Notes: generated by a model not told the origin, from the letters alone. DNA of 64,000 nt from Flabesymbios commensalis (GCA_964017125.1 OZ024903.1:66183163-66247162); one strand, 5' to 3'; counted from the first letter of the stretch, positions 43,364 to 55,127 are shown. Translations and numbers: made by a program.

Positions 43364-46300
43364 TCACTTGCAGCAACCACCACTGCCTGACTGGTTGTCC
43401 TGATTCAAGTCCACACCACGTTGTCTAGGCGTTGATTGCGTCCCTTGTTCACTTTTTGGTAACTTCTTGGCTGTTAAGAAAAACATCAAACCATTAGTTT
43501 GGTACATTAACTAAATGTGAGGAAGGTTGTGGTGATTGCCAAGCTATTATTGAGAATACAATATTAAAGTAGCCTATAGTAGATTTTGATAGATTAATAA
43601 AAAAGTCCTTACTTACATTGATTACAAAAGTTATTATCTTAATGTTGCAGTACAGTACTTTTCCAGATAATTTTTTTGTAAATTATTGATCAGCTATCTC
43701 CTCGTACAAGCTCTGAATCAGACTATATGTAACCAAATATTTTTTTCCCTGTTTGCATATATAAATACCTTCTTACCTATTGCCAAAAATATGTCATTGA
43801 CATTCATGGCAGTCTTTGCTGAGGTTTCCATAAATAACAAGCTGTTTTCTTCTGAATACGCTTGCGCTTCCTAAAACAAAAAATTATGTGGCATTACTTT
43901 TCCAGTGTTTCACAGCAGGTTCTATTACATACATTGAATTTGAAGTATAGGAAACTAACAAAACTGATGAATGGGAAATCCAATACCCACACTTCTTCTC
44001 CTATATAATAAATAATATACAGGGACAAATATATTATTATAATAGTGATGGGAATTGATCTCAATTTCAAAATCAAAGATTGGTTACAATGAAAGAGCAG
44101 AACCAATTGATGGTCATGGATAATATACCGGTTATGCTCTGTTTATCTGGGTAAACTTTGGACAAGTTTTAATTTTTGTGGCATTCTAGTCAAATGTATA
44201 TTCTATGTCTAGCTATCACTGCATTCAGCCATCAGCTAGTGCTAAATGGTTATAATTATTGTGCAATTCAGCATTTTTCAAAAGTTACTAAAGTATTAAA
44301 CCTATTAAAAAACATTATGGATGTCAGGGGAGGGGGGGGGGGGTGAATACACTATGCACTGTGAATATTTTTTTTAATTGACACCCAGTATAGCTATCAT
44401 CAAAATTGTGGGTTATAATTCATCATTGGAACATTCTTAAAATATAACCTACCTCATACTCTACCATGCGCTTATTGGCCAAATCAGCCTTATTTCCCGC
44501 CAGTGCAATCACAATGTTTGGACTCGCTTGTCTCTGTAATTCTTTGACCCACGTCTTAGCTCGTCCAAATGTCTCCTAAAAGGAAATTGAATAATGCTTC
44601 ATGAAGTACATGTAATGACACCACATACATATTTTGAGTATTGAGCTATACCGGTAGTATGAAAGAGATATATAGTAATTAGGTGCAGTGGTCAAAAATC
44701 AGAACAGAGCCCAAAACTTAAATTGATTTTGAATTTAGTACAGTATATGGAACAATTTTGATCCAACAAGTTTAATTCAACATATTTTCCGATATTTTGG
44801 TATCTGAATGGCTTACCGTTCACTAAATGAGTTGTTCAGAATCGAACAGGAAAGCAGCCCTCTGTTACTGCCAGACGGTCATTTTGGATTTGATATATGC
44901 TAATTTTGTCTTGGGTTAGTCACCATTGTGTAATACAGATTAGGTAACACAGCACAGGGTAGTTTATTTTACACCTACATAATTATATCATAAGTTTTAT
45001 GCAATATCAAAGAATAAGGCAATTTTATCACAAACGTTCATTTGTTAAGATCACTGACACATACTAATGTCCTGGCAGTGAAATGGCTCAGACATCAGCT
45101 GAATGATCTTGTCGTAGATGGGTGGCAGCAGGTAGCCTTGGTCTCTGTTCATGGTCTGGCGCATGTGGATGGCTTCCTCAAGACCTTGCATGTATGCCAG
45201 TCTAGTTGTCTTTCCAGGATTTTGGTGTTGGTAATTGACACACTGTGGGCATGTTCTCCCAATCCTAATTTAGTGTGTTCTTTGAACCTAACCCCAAGAG
45301 CCCGCTTTGATTCTCCTTCATAATTATGTATGTTGAAGATCATTGTTGCAGGCTCTAAGGGCATTACGCACATGTTCTAGTTCGGCCTGTTGGTCATCAG
45401 GTGTTGTCACCACCAGGACATCAAGGCTTACCATAGCAAGTCGAAATGTCATGAGTTTTAAATTTTCAACATTCGTTCCAAAGTTAGTACAATTTACTAC
45501 TATCTCATTGATTCTTGAAACCATGAAGAAATGAAAAACATATTCTCAACAAAGTTCATTTGTTAGTCACCCTGAGAAAGGGTTTATTAAATGGGGATCA
45601 AAATATCATCAAATAAATCAACTGGTGGTATATAATTAGGGCTACATGTTATCATGGTTATGTGAAGTATCATAAGCCAGCCTGTGTTCATAGATTTGTT
45701 GTATTTTAGAAAACAAATAACGGCGGCGGCGGAGGACTAGCCACGGCGGACCATATGGAGAACAGTAAACAGCCTCCCTCTGGCAAAGGCTGCTGCTTTA
45801 ATTACCTGATTAGTGATGTCATAAACAACAATCGCAGCTTGTGCACCTCTGTAGTACATAGGAGCTAAACTATGATACCGTTCTTGACCAGCCGTGTCCC
45901 AGATTTCAAATTTTACTGTTGTGTCATCCAGGCATACAGTTTGTGTGAGAAATGCAGCTGTAAAAGAATGAGTACATGAGGTTTTACAGTATCCGACTGT
46001 TGCTCATAGAGCATCTAAAGCTTTGATTTGAATAAAAAGCCTGAGCTAAGTAAACTTGTACAATTTTTCATTACATCACTTTTCGGCCAGTATGGCCATT
46101 CAAGTGACAATTCCTAGTATTACCATTATATCCTATATTAATTGTACAGTGAAAGTGGCAAATTAGAAACTAAAATATGAAAAAACCTGAAAAAGGTAAT
46201 ATATTTCACATGTCACAAGGGTGCAGTTTGGTAGATTTTAGCTGCAATTGTATTATTTTAATTCAAATGTCAGGTGATACTTCCCTCCCCCCTTTGCAGT

Positions 46301-47504
46301 CAAGTTTTACTATCCAGGATTAGGTAGACTATTGTTCACAGTAAAATTTGCTAAAAAATGGACATAATCTTAATACAGGTTTACATGTATATAAAATACA
46401 GTATCCTAATCCTATCCAGGACTGCAATGCAAGTGTCCACTAGTTAGGCTTGGTTGATTCTTATCTGTATCAATATGCAGGGAAGAACTTATTGCAACAT
46501 AACCAGTGAAATATTACTACACATACTGTAGCACCTTTCAATTTAAAAGTAAAAAAACTGCAAATGGTGGAATGAACAATAATGTTAAACATCACACAAA
46601 TTTAATAGGTTATATAATACTGATTTTTTCCCACATTTACAGTATACTGGGCCAGAGCACTTGAAAATACAGCAGACGAGAGAAATGTTCACTACATGAT
46701 TCTACTTGATGAGCAAAGCAATATCTGTTTGGTGTTAAAGATTTTTTAACCCTTTCACCGCGGGTGGTGCCGAAAGGCAACCACCTGGCAGACTGCGGTG
46801 CCCTAATTACTGTTTTATTTGAAAAATTAATTAATTTAGCGCTCAAGCATTTTATGACGTTATAATTCAGCAATGAAAGGGTTAAAGACTAAAATGATTA
46901 AATGATCCACTAGACGGTGAACCCCTAAATATTTACAAAAAAATTATACAAGATTTTTCGTATTCAAGGCTTTCCAATGTATCATTTTTTAATTCTAAAA
47001 GGTTTATACAATGCCTGTGCAAACCCTGCAGAATGTGACTGTTTTTAGGTTGATAAAATAGAAAATGGTGGCAGTTTCTGAGAGCACCTCAGATGCTCAC
47101 CAACAAACCATGCACCCCCCCCCCCCCCCTATAACCAGTACTTTATTCTATCTAGACTGTATTTGCAAAATTCACAAATATATTTTTGTTGCTAGAAAAC
47201 TGAAATTCCAGGAGAAATAACATCCCTCGATGTGATGTTGATCGTGAGCAATTGACATATTTTTTAAGATGATGACTGCATTCTTAAAACTTTTCTCCCT
47301 CAACAAGAAAAATAAATTAAATGTATAGTGGACACACTAACCTCCTATCGTGCTCTCTTGGTACTCATGAAATTGACCCTTCACAAACCTGAGTACCAGA
47401 CTGGACTTGCCAACTGCAGATTCACCGAGTAAAACTAGCTTGAACTGACAACTTTTGCCCTGTTGAGTGCCATTGGGGCGAGTGGCTCCTCCCCGATTCG
47501 CCAT
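43364..47504 (-). CDS. RAB5: Rab5 small GTPase (complete, 5 coding exons)
   Basis: Rab5 is the GTP-switched regulator of early endosome fusion and endocytosis. Coding exons on the minus strand, in order: 47504-47342, 45957-45806, 44575-44453, 43870-43777, 43470-43364. All have GT/AG borders; 639 nt gives 212 aa plus TGA (human RAB5A is 215). Seen motifs: P-loop GESAVGKS at residues 27-34, switch [13 protein letters not shown] at 51-62, DTAGQE at 75-80, NKAD at 133-136, SAK at 163-165. The run [19 protein letters not shown] is Rab5-specific rather than generic Rab. The C-terminus is GGCCK, a double cysteine for geranylgeranylation followed by one residue, where vertebrate Rab5 has CCSN. The start ATG (47504-47502) gives [12 protein letters not shown], matching the family's variable N-terminus. 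The gene is convergent in orientation with TAF5 but ~18 kb away. Subtype A/B/C cannot be assigned, as invertebrates usually have one Rab5. Confidence 0.97.
45045..45560 (-). mobile_element. Penelope-like element remnant (GIY-YIG end)
   Basis: On the minus strand, 45149-45373 encodes [19 protein letters not shown], then [17 protein letters not shown] and [10 protein letters not shown]. These fit the C-terminal GIY-YIG endonuclease region of Penelope-like retroelements (LG-RFKEHT, H-I-NTKIL-RE--W--RK). Further on, LPPIYDKI fits the usual end. [11 protein letters not shown] upstream fits the linker before the domain. It is a 3' fragment without reverse transcriptase, decayed, in the same strand as RAB5, within the intron between coding exons 2 and 3. 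Confidence 0.65.
46746..46885. mobile_element. TTAA-flanked MITE (piggyBac-like), copy 4
   Basis: TTAACCCTTTCACCGCGGGT at left and CAATGAAAGGGTTAA at right, 140 bp, TTAA on both sides. It lies in the first coding intron of RAB5. Confidence 0.6.
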
Positions 47505-47551
47505 TAGATTGTGTGAGCGTGATTACCTATAACCAGGATTAACTGGTCCTT
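47505..47551 (-). other. RAB5: RAB5 5'UTR segment with upstream splice acceptor
   Basis: Read on the minus strand, a good acceptor (T-rich tract then GCAG) ends at 47552, and 47 nt separate it from the start ATG at 47504. This suggests that the first RAB5 exon is non-coding and lies further right, as is usual for Rab5 genes. The first exon itself is not securely located; a candidate near 50.5 kb is given among the findings. Confidence 0.5.
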
Positions 47552-47952
47552 CTGCAAAAAATAATATAAAACATTTTAGTACAACAATGTTAAAAATTTA
47601 TAAGATTTTTTGTCAGTTAAAATTAGGTGGTCCAGCAAAATTTCTTCTTGTCTGTATAAGAAAAAAACTGGCACAAAATCATCAAAACAAATAACTGTAA
47701 CATGGCATACACTTGCCATTGATGATTGAAATTGAGGAAGCTTTTATGAAAATTTTGTAAACCTTGAGGAGCACAGTTGGATAATTCAGATTTCAGAACA
47801 AGCAGGTAGCTGGGAAATAATAAAAACAAAAAATCATAATTTATTTATCATGCTAACGAAATTATCCAGACTTAACATTCTGAAACAGTAGGCCACAAGA
47901 ACACCAGCTGAAAACTGCTACATTTGCATGGCAAATATGAAAGTCTCCACCT

Positions 47953-48080
47953 ACCGTATATTGCCGGTTAGTAATCACATCTTGGTTATGAACCGCACCC
48001 CAAGTTTTGACAATCTAACCAGGTATTGAAAAATATTAAAATACGGAAAAACTCTGTTATAAACAGCACCCCTAGTTTAG
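47953..48080. repeat. Transposon-end-like sequence (CCGGTTAGTAA family), end 1
   Basis: TACCGTATATTGCCGGTTAG then GGTTATGAACCGCACCCCAAG. The reverse complement of the same ends lies at ~51905-52012. Confidence 0.45.
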
Positions 48081-48994
48081 AAAAAAATCACTGGACAGCT
48101 GTAAATCGGCGGCTAATAATCCCGTTTTACATTTTATTGCCAGGCGAGCTTCAGCGTTGTCAGTGAAGGTTGTTTCGCTGTAGGCCTACTTCTGGGACAT
48201 TAGCGTGATTGCTTGATTGTTCCTATCCTTTTGAACCGTTTTATTCCAAAAAGCATAGTGCACTAATAAATTATATGTTAAATATAAAATGCACACAATT
48301 ATCAGTCGACTTAAAAATCGTTAAGTTTATATAATTATTAAATTGCACAATTTATTGCAGAAGTACAGCATCATTGTCACTTTGATTGGTTTATTTCAAT
48401 TATTTCATCAATACTGTATATAATTAAATTGTCTAATTTATCGTCCAGTGCATGGATTCGCCGTATTGCTTGTGGATGGGGTGTCTTTGCAACCATTCCC
48501 CTTCACTTGTCGATATGACCAATGTGTATGATGGTCAGCAGGACTATTTTTGCAACCAGGCACAACCACGTGCCTGCTGATGCCACCAAAATGTATATTG
48601 AGAGCGCCACTAAGGCCACAGTTTTTTAATTTCCTGGTTTACGGACCCGCCGACCCCAATTTTCGAATTATAAAAAAACATTAAAATCCTAAAATGACCT
48701 CTTTTATTTCCGCTGACCCAACCCATCTTGTGTTTAAATAAAAGAAATCTAAAAAACCCAATTTCCCGACGAAAACAAATAAAACAAGACTACATAAGTC
48801 CAGGAGCTCCCACTCCGAATTAGAATTTGATTAAAGCAATTTTGTGTAGGGTTATTAATGTAGTCCTAGGCTAGGTCAAAAAGCAAGACGCAAGACAACT
48901 GGGTCTAAGAAGCTCAGTCTAAGAGTAAGATAAGAACTCTAGAGACAGTCTGTCAAAGATTGCAAACCTCCATTGAAATTAATGATCCTAATCA

Positions 48995-50190
48995 CTATCC
49001 CAGTAATGGTCTACCCGATATCAGGCCAATCGAGGTAAATAATGGCTGATTGACGGTCATTATGAATTTGATTGAGTCAAAATTTTTCATAATGCATTCT
49101 CTCCTGAAATCTGACATTTTTTAATAGTAATTAAAGCACTGTTTACCAAATTATAACAGCCATGTGAAAGTGAATAATGACCCGACAGACGGCCATTTTG
49201 AATTTGATCCGAGTCGAAAGTTTTCAAAATGCATCCTCTCCTGAAACGTCACATTTTGTTTTATAGTAATGGTCTAGCTATCTAGCTCGGTTTACCTGAT
49301 ATCAGGCCAATCAAGGTAAATGATTTTGAAATCGATAGAATTAAAAATTTCCAGGGTGCATCCTCCCCTGAAAACTTTCATTTTGTTCTATAGTAATGGT
49401 CTTGTATCTAGCACGGTTTACCAAATATCGGCCATGTGAAAATGAATAATGGCAGATAGGCGGCCTTTTTGAATTTGATCAAGTCGAAATTTTTCAAGAT
49501 GCATCCTCAGCTGAAATTTCACATTGCGTTTTATAGTACTGGTCTAGCCATCTAGCACAGTTTACCAAATATCAGCCATGTGAAAGTGAATAATGGCCAA
49601 TAGGCGGCCATTTTGAATTTGATCGAGCCTAAATTTTTTAAGATACATCCTCTCCTGAAACCTCAATTTTTTTTTATAGTAATGATCTAGCCATCTAGCC
49701 CGGTTTACCAAATAACAGCCATGTGAAAGTGAATAATGGCTGAAAGGCAGCAATTTTGAATTTGATCAAGTGGTATTTTTTCAAGATGCATCCTTTCCTG
49801 AAATCTCACATTTTGTTTTATAGTAATGGTTTAGCTATCTAGCACGGTTTACCCGATATCAGGCCTGTCGAGGTGAATAATGGCTGATAGGCGGCCTTTA
49901 TGAATTTGATCAAGTTTAAATTTTTCAAAATGCATCCTCTCCTGAAACCTTACAATTTGTTTTATAGTAATGGTGTAGCTATCTTGAGCGGTTTGCATGA
50001 TATTCAGCAATATCAGGCCTGTCGAGGTGAATTATAGCCGATAGGGGGCCTTTATGAATTTTCTCGACTTGAAATTTTCCAAGATGCATCCTCTCCTGGA
50101 ACCTTACAATTTGTTTTATAGTAATGGTGTAGCTATCTTGAGCGGTTTTCATGATATTCAGTCTGATTTACCAAATGTTATAAATTAGTT
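48995..50190 (-). repeat. 144-bp tandem array, about 8 units
   Basis: Units begin near 49003, 49140, 49290, 49420, 49561, 49705, 49848 and 49992, marked by CGGTTTACCAAATATCAGCC, GAATAATGGC, TTTTGAATTTGATC and TGCATCCTCTCCTGAAA. Read on the opposite strand it is the family dispersed at 3300, 18040 and 24990. Confidence 0.8.
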
Positions 50191-50568
50191 CAAAGTGCTG
50201 GGTCCACTTCTACATCAAGATCCAAAAACCTGAAACGGCACAACTAGGGACCTTAACCCTAGAAATGTCCAAGCCAATTTTATCGGCTTCATTTAAAATT
50301 TACAAATTGTCAAAGCTGATTTTATCGACTTTATATTTAAATAAAGTTGTTTTGGGGCCGTTTTCCCCTTATCTCCTGTCAAGTAATGAATGTTAATGCA
50401 TGACGTGTGTCATTATGTAGCCGAAATTCTAATTGGCTGGGAGATGGCCTCACAGACCAATCAGAGATCGTCTTACAATCTGACCTAGTTCGTCATCGCT
50501 TCCCCTTAAGTAGGATGTCAGCAAATTGACAATTTGTGTTTCGCTTTTATGTTTAACAAATCGTGAGC

Positions 50569-50579
50569 GCCGCCATTTT
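50569..50579 (-). promoter_or_regulatory. YY1-like motif, candidate RAB5 promoter region
   Basis: AAAATGGCGGC on the minus strand fits the YY1 core often found just downstream of housekeeping-gene start sites. A potential splice donor (GTAAGA) lies about 100 bp downstream on the same strand, at 50471-50476. However, similar GGCGGCCATTTT blocks belong to local repeats at 51005-51060 and 51420-51450, so this is weak. Confidence 0.25.
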
Positions 50580-51004
50580 GGAATTACGGGAAAACCAGAG
50601 TGGAAATCGGCAGACATCGGCTCGCATTCGGCGGCTTGGCCTAACGGCTCTATATGAATGGGCATATCGTTAACTAGTCTGTTAGTTGTTCCCTGGTCCA
50701 AACTCTAACTGAAACCACACCTATGTTTTTGAAGTAATGTTGTGTGGCTGTTCCCGTCTTAAGACTATGCAGGCCTATAATATCCCAATAACATGTAAAC
50801 ATTTCACGGCTGGTCAATTAGACATGGCATTGCTGCACTATCATGACTATGCTCTAAATCGATCTTTTCCTGACACAACAAAGGTAGAAAACACATCTTC
50901 TTCCTCAGAGATGCTTATTTCGTGACATTTTTCAACACTTTATGTTAACAAATGTGACCGACTTCCACTTAGAGCTACATGTAATTCTATGGCAACAATC
51001 CTAT

Positions 51005-51560
51005 TTTTTACCACTTTTTAGGAAATGGCGGCCATTTTGGGCGGCCATCTTGGATTTTTTGCTCAAAATGTGGCATTGCCATAGCAACCATCACATAGCC
51101 AAGGACGAAATAAAATAAAATTTACATTTTTATATAGTTTTAAAAAGTTTTTGGCTAGTTACAATAACAGGTATAAATACTATGTTAGATAGTGGATTTT
51201 TAATGGGAAATAACGTATGAGCTCGCTGCTTTCTGCACTCCCGTTCTGAACGCTAATTGCTCTAAAATCCTTAAAAAGGATTTTTCACTCCAATTTTTTT
51301 TAAGGTACCAGTACTCAGTTTATAACAGTGATAATTCCTAGATGTCAAGTACCACATAATGCTTTTATTTACAACCATGTATGTGGACTCAAACCTGTTT
51401 TAGGTGACATAACTGGTGATTGGCGGCCATTTTAGGCAGCCATCTTGGATTTTTCGCTCACCAGGGGGAGTTGTCATAGCAACTACTTTGTAGCCCAGGA
51501 CCCACTGAAACTAATTATGTATGATTTTTGACAAGAAAAACATAGCCATATATTCTGTTT
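51005..51560. repeat. Two diverged units with GGCGGCCATTTT/GGCCATCTTGG
   Basis: ATGGCGGCCATTTTGGGCGG...TTGCCATAGCAACCATCACA at ~51026 and TTGGCGGCCATTTTAGGCAG...TTGTCATAGCAACTACTTTG at ~51420, about 400 bp apart, followed by similar GACC/GACGAAATAAAAT blocks. Confidence 0.6.
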
Positions 51561-51904
51561 TCTAGATCCACTATTATTAATTAAGCTGTTATGACGACGA
51601 TCTCAGCCCAGCAGATAATCACAATACTGTGATGTTTTTATTACATTTAACGTTTAAAATCAGCTTCCATCGAGACATTTCATTAACATAAATAATTCTT
51701 TGTGTTTTAAGCACACACATATGTTGCAATTTAATTTAATTTGAAAATGGCTCATTTCATTATTCACATCGGGATGCAGATGGTTAATAGACTTCACAGT
51801 GAGGCGACAAAGCTCACACTACCACAGATGACGACACCCGGTCTGTCAGTTGGTTGCCAGTCCCGGCAAACACTCCTTTTTACTCAAAATCATTGTAGTT
51901 TAGT

Positions 51905-52012
51905 CAGAATGCCTGGTTATAAACCGCACCCTTAGTTTGGATTTTTTTAGATATTTTACCGAACATATTTCCAGTTTTAAACCACAGTTACTAACCGGAA
52001 ATATATACGGTA
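51905..52012. repeat. Transposon-end-like sequence (CCGGTTAGTAA family), end 2
   Basis: GGTTATAAACCGCACCCTTAG followed by TTACTAACCGGAAATATATA and CGGTA, the inverse of the sequence at 47953-48080. Confidence 0.45.
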
Positions 52013-52039
52013 ATATCAATTGTAATTGCTATATATATG

Positions 52040-53960
52040 CAAAATCAGGAACTTATCAATGTATCACTCAACCACAACTTGGAGCAGGTAGACGATAAGC
52101 CTACCAAGGAAGACAAAATTCTTGACATAACTTTTACGAACAACAAATCTAACCTCCAGAAAACCGAAATTCTTCCTGGTATTGGAAAATCTGATCATAA
52201 AATTGTTTAAAATTGCAGAAATTGATACCCAGCCTTGCCGTATTTTAAAACCAGAAAAAAACCCATCTTCCCATAATATAGAAAAGCAGACTGGGATGGC
52301 ATTAGATCAAACCTAAATTCTCTTTATACTAGTATAAACCAGTGTCAATGACACAGAAGCTCATCCTTAATTAGCGGAAGTTGATTACAAATAAAAATTT
52401 CTGAAATCCGTGAGGAAGTTTATCGCACAGGCCCAAGCTCTTTCAAACAAACCAAACAGAATTAAAATCGGATAAGAATTGAGGGAGGAGAAGCATTTCT
52501 TGTGAATTGTGGATAGAGGGCCCAAATTGGGTCTTATGGAACATATTATTGTAAGTAACCTAGAATGAAACATCTTGAAATTCAGAGCCTTCTATTTTCT
52601 ATTCAGCATGGTTTTCGGCGAAATCATTCTTGCGAATCACAGCTTCCTTCCCTCTTTTGAGACCTGGCCAGTATTAAAACTCAAACAGACATGCTTATTT
52701 TGGATTTTAGCAAAGCTTTCAACAAGGTTCCGCACAAACGTTTAAGTTACAAACTCAACTGGTATGGCATCTGAAGGGATACACTTGAGTGGATCACAGA
52801 CTTTCTCTCTTCTAGATCTCAGAGGGTTACACCCGGACGGTGCTACCTGTAGACAGTGCTCCTGTATTGTCGGGGGGCCCCAAGGAACTATCCTGGGACC
52901 AATATTTACTCTTTCTGATTTATATAAATGACCTCCCTGATAGGGTCGTAAATAGTACAGTCCCTTTACTCGCTGATGACTGTATTATTTAGAGTCTCAT
53001 CAGATATAAAAAAAACACTGTTCAAACTACTCCAATCTGACATAAATTCTCTCGGCTCCTGGGAAAAGACTTGGCTCATGCAGTTTAATGCAGACAAATG
53101 TTTTTCCATGCAGGCCGACAAGAGAAAAACTAAAATCAATGCATCTTAAAAATTACATGACCAGCCACTCCAAAGTACAGATTCTGTTTAATATCTTGGC
53201 CTAACACTTACTTTCGATCTTAAATTTAACTCCCACATCAACAATGTTACAGCAAAAGCTAATAGTGTGCTTGGCGCAGAAACTTGACCCAAGCATATAT
53301 CAATCTTTAGTCCGACCTCACCTGGAACATGTGGAATATGCCTCCACGGTTTGAGCCCACATACATTTGACAATACCAAAAAAGTGGAAATGGTGCAGAG
53401 ACGTAATCTGGTAATGCAAGGTATGTCTGCAACCGCTAGCATAGCGAGATGGTTAGCCACCTCGGCTGGGAATCCCTTGCTCTGCATCATAATAATATGA
53501 GACTACACACAATGTACAGAATAGTGCATAGAACAATAGGGGATCCCTGGCAGAGGTGGCTTTCCTTTTCACCAGATAAACACGAGGGTTCCATCCGTGG
53601 AGGTATATATTCCACTGCTTAGTGGGCGCTATAATGGAAATGAAATTAGCCACAATCTCTGGCTGTGGCTAAAGGGACATACCGATAATTTCATGTCTCT
53701 GATCTCTGTTTTTGGCGAAAAAGGTCCAAATAAGTTTAGCCACAAGGGAAATCTTTTAGCATTTGGCGGAGTGGTGAGTGCTAGCGCTCATCCAGAACTG
53801 AGCCAGTCAAAAGACCCTTACAAATTTTATTTTCACACTGCACTATACCAGTCTGGAACAGCCTCCCACTTTATGTTGTCTCCTCTCCGACACTGGACTC
53901 CTTCCGCCAACGACTAAGTCTAAACACTATATACATGTGCAAACCACAAGGTTTTTTAAT
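52040..53960 (+). mobile_element. CR1/L2-like LINE, 5'-truncated and decayed
   Basis: The first part encodes the end of the endonuclease domain: DKILDITFTNNKSNLQ and GIGKSDHKIV, with the SDH motif. The RT follows: HGFRRNHSCESQL, LDFSKAFNKVPHKRLSYKL, a degenerate G(V)PQG region, FNADKCFSMQ, and LTFDLKFNSHINNVTAKAN. The tail near 53600-53910 corresponds to the region before the usual ORF2 end. Several stops and frame changes lie between the pieces, so it is not active. It belongs to a different subfamily from the 36-kb element. Confidence 0.8.
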
Positions 53961-54969
53961 TCACCTTTATTTTACTGCACAATTTAGAGTGTAGTGTACT
54001 CCATGCTGTTAGTGTTACAGTGTTACTTTAGTGTTACCACAAATGCACAATACCATTACCAGTAACTGAGTCTGAGAGTCTGAGTCAGAGTGAGTTAACC
54101 AGTTAACTGTTACTGTTAGTGTTAGGCTGTAACGTAGCCAGTGTAGGCCTAGATATAGTCTATTTTCGTTGATTAAATTTATTATGTCCAATGTGCAGAA
54201 ATATAACCCAAAAATACGAATCAAAACACAGTCAATTCAAGCATTCGACAGGCTTGTGTCAAAATAAACTTGTGGAACTGGAAGCCATTTTCATTGACAG
54301 GAAGATGATCGGGGGGGCGAGACAAACAATAAACGTCAAAAACACATACAGATTCAAAATAACACAGCATGCCATGGGATTTATGTGTTGGTTACTTACA
54401 GATCAAAATATTTAGCACATTTATTATAAAAAAAATCAACTGAAATTGCTAATTTAGCCTTTGTTTTGATAATGTTGTCGACACAAATTGACTTGTCCAC
54501 CCTCCGATGGATTAATAGTACTATTTTGAGATTCGTACGCCACACAATTATATTTCTAAATTTTTGTGATAATAGTTATTAAAATATATCAAAATGTTAA
54601 ACAGAAAAAAACAACATATTTAACACTTCAAAATATGAAAAATAACAACTTAGAAAAAATATTAATATAGAACTATTTTGTCGTCCAGCATTGACCCCGG
54701 ATGCCACCTTTGACCTATATCTTGATGACGTAATGGTATGTATAAAGGAAATTATTGTCATTTAAAACAATTTTTAACGTTTTTAAAATTTATTGTTCAA
54801 CATTCATATCTATGATTATTTTAAATTTAGTTTGGTTATTTATCAGGGGCCCTACAATTAAAAAGAATTTAATAGAATAAAGGAAGTTGTGACCTAATTC
54901 TCCAGCTTGTTGCCATGAAGAATGTAAACATTACCATGATTGATGAATGAAACTTGTAGCAACGACTGA
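53961..54969. other. Intergenic stretch left of EFHB
   Basis: A GAGTCTGA-rich patch with AGTGTTAC repeats at 53995-54130 and AT-rich sequence otherwise. No recognised gene. Confidence 0.4.
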
Positions 54970-55127
54970 CGCCAACAGTGATTGACAATAATTCCAACAC
55001 AATAAAATGTTTTTATTCTGACCAGTTGGTGACACTTGGATATAGCTGTAGGCCTGAGCAAAAAAAATATTCCCGCGATTGCGCAACCTGGATATACCAT
55101 CGCCTCATCGACGTCATATGTAAACAA
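54970..55127 (+). other. Candidate EFHB 5' non-coding exon
   Basis: A strong donor, gtgagtaagt, starts at 55128 and sits about 0.9 kb before the acceptor preceding the EFHB start codon (exon opening at 56044). The sequence before it is locally less AT-rich (CpG-containing stretch near 55070-55120) than its surroundings. The 5' limit given is arbitrary. This is inference only; no initiator or TATA element was identified. Confidence 0.25.

Noticed and set aside
44885-45540. Host gene on the plus strand in the RAB5 intron (frames at 45042-45323 and 45343-45534)
   Set aside because: They are the antisense of the Penelope-like fragment.
48995-50190. CRISPR-like look of regularly spaced repeats
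   Set aside because: Units are contiguous ~144-bp monomers that diverge throughout, with no constant short repeat plus variable spacer, and the genome is animal.
50450-50701. 83-codon minus-strand frame upstream of RAB5
   Set aside because: No known domain; it overlaps the possible promoter region and is more likely non-coding.
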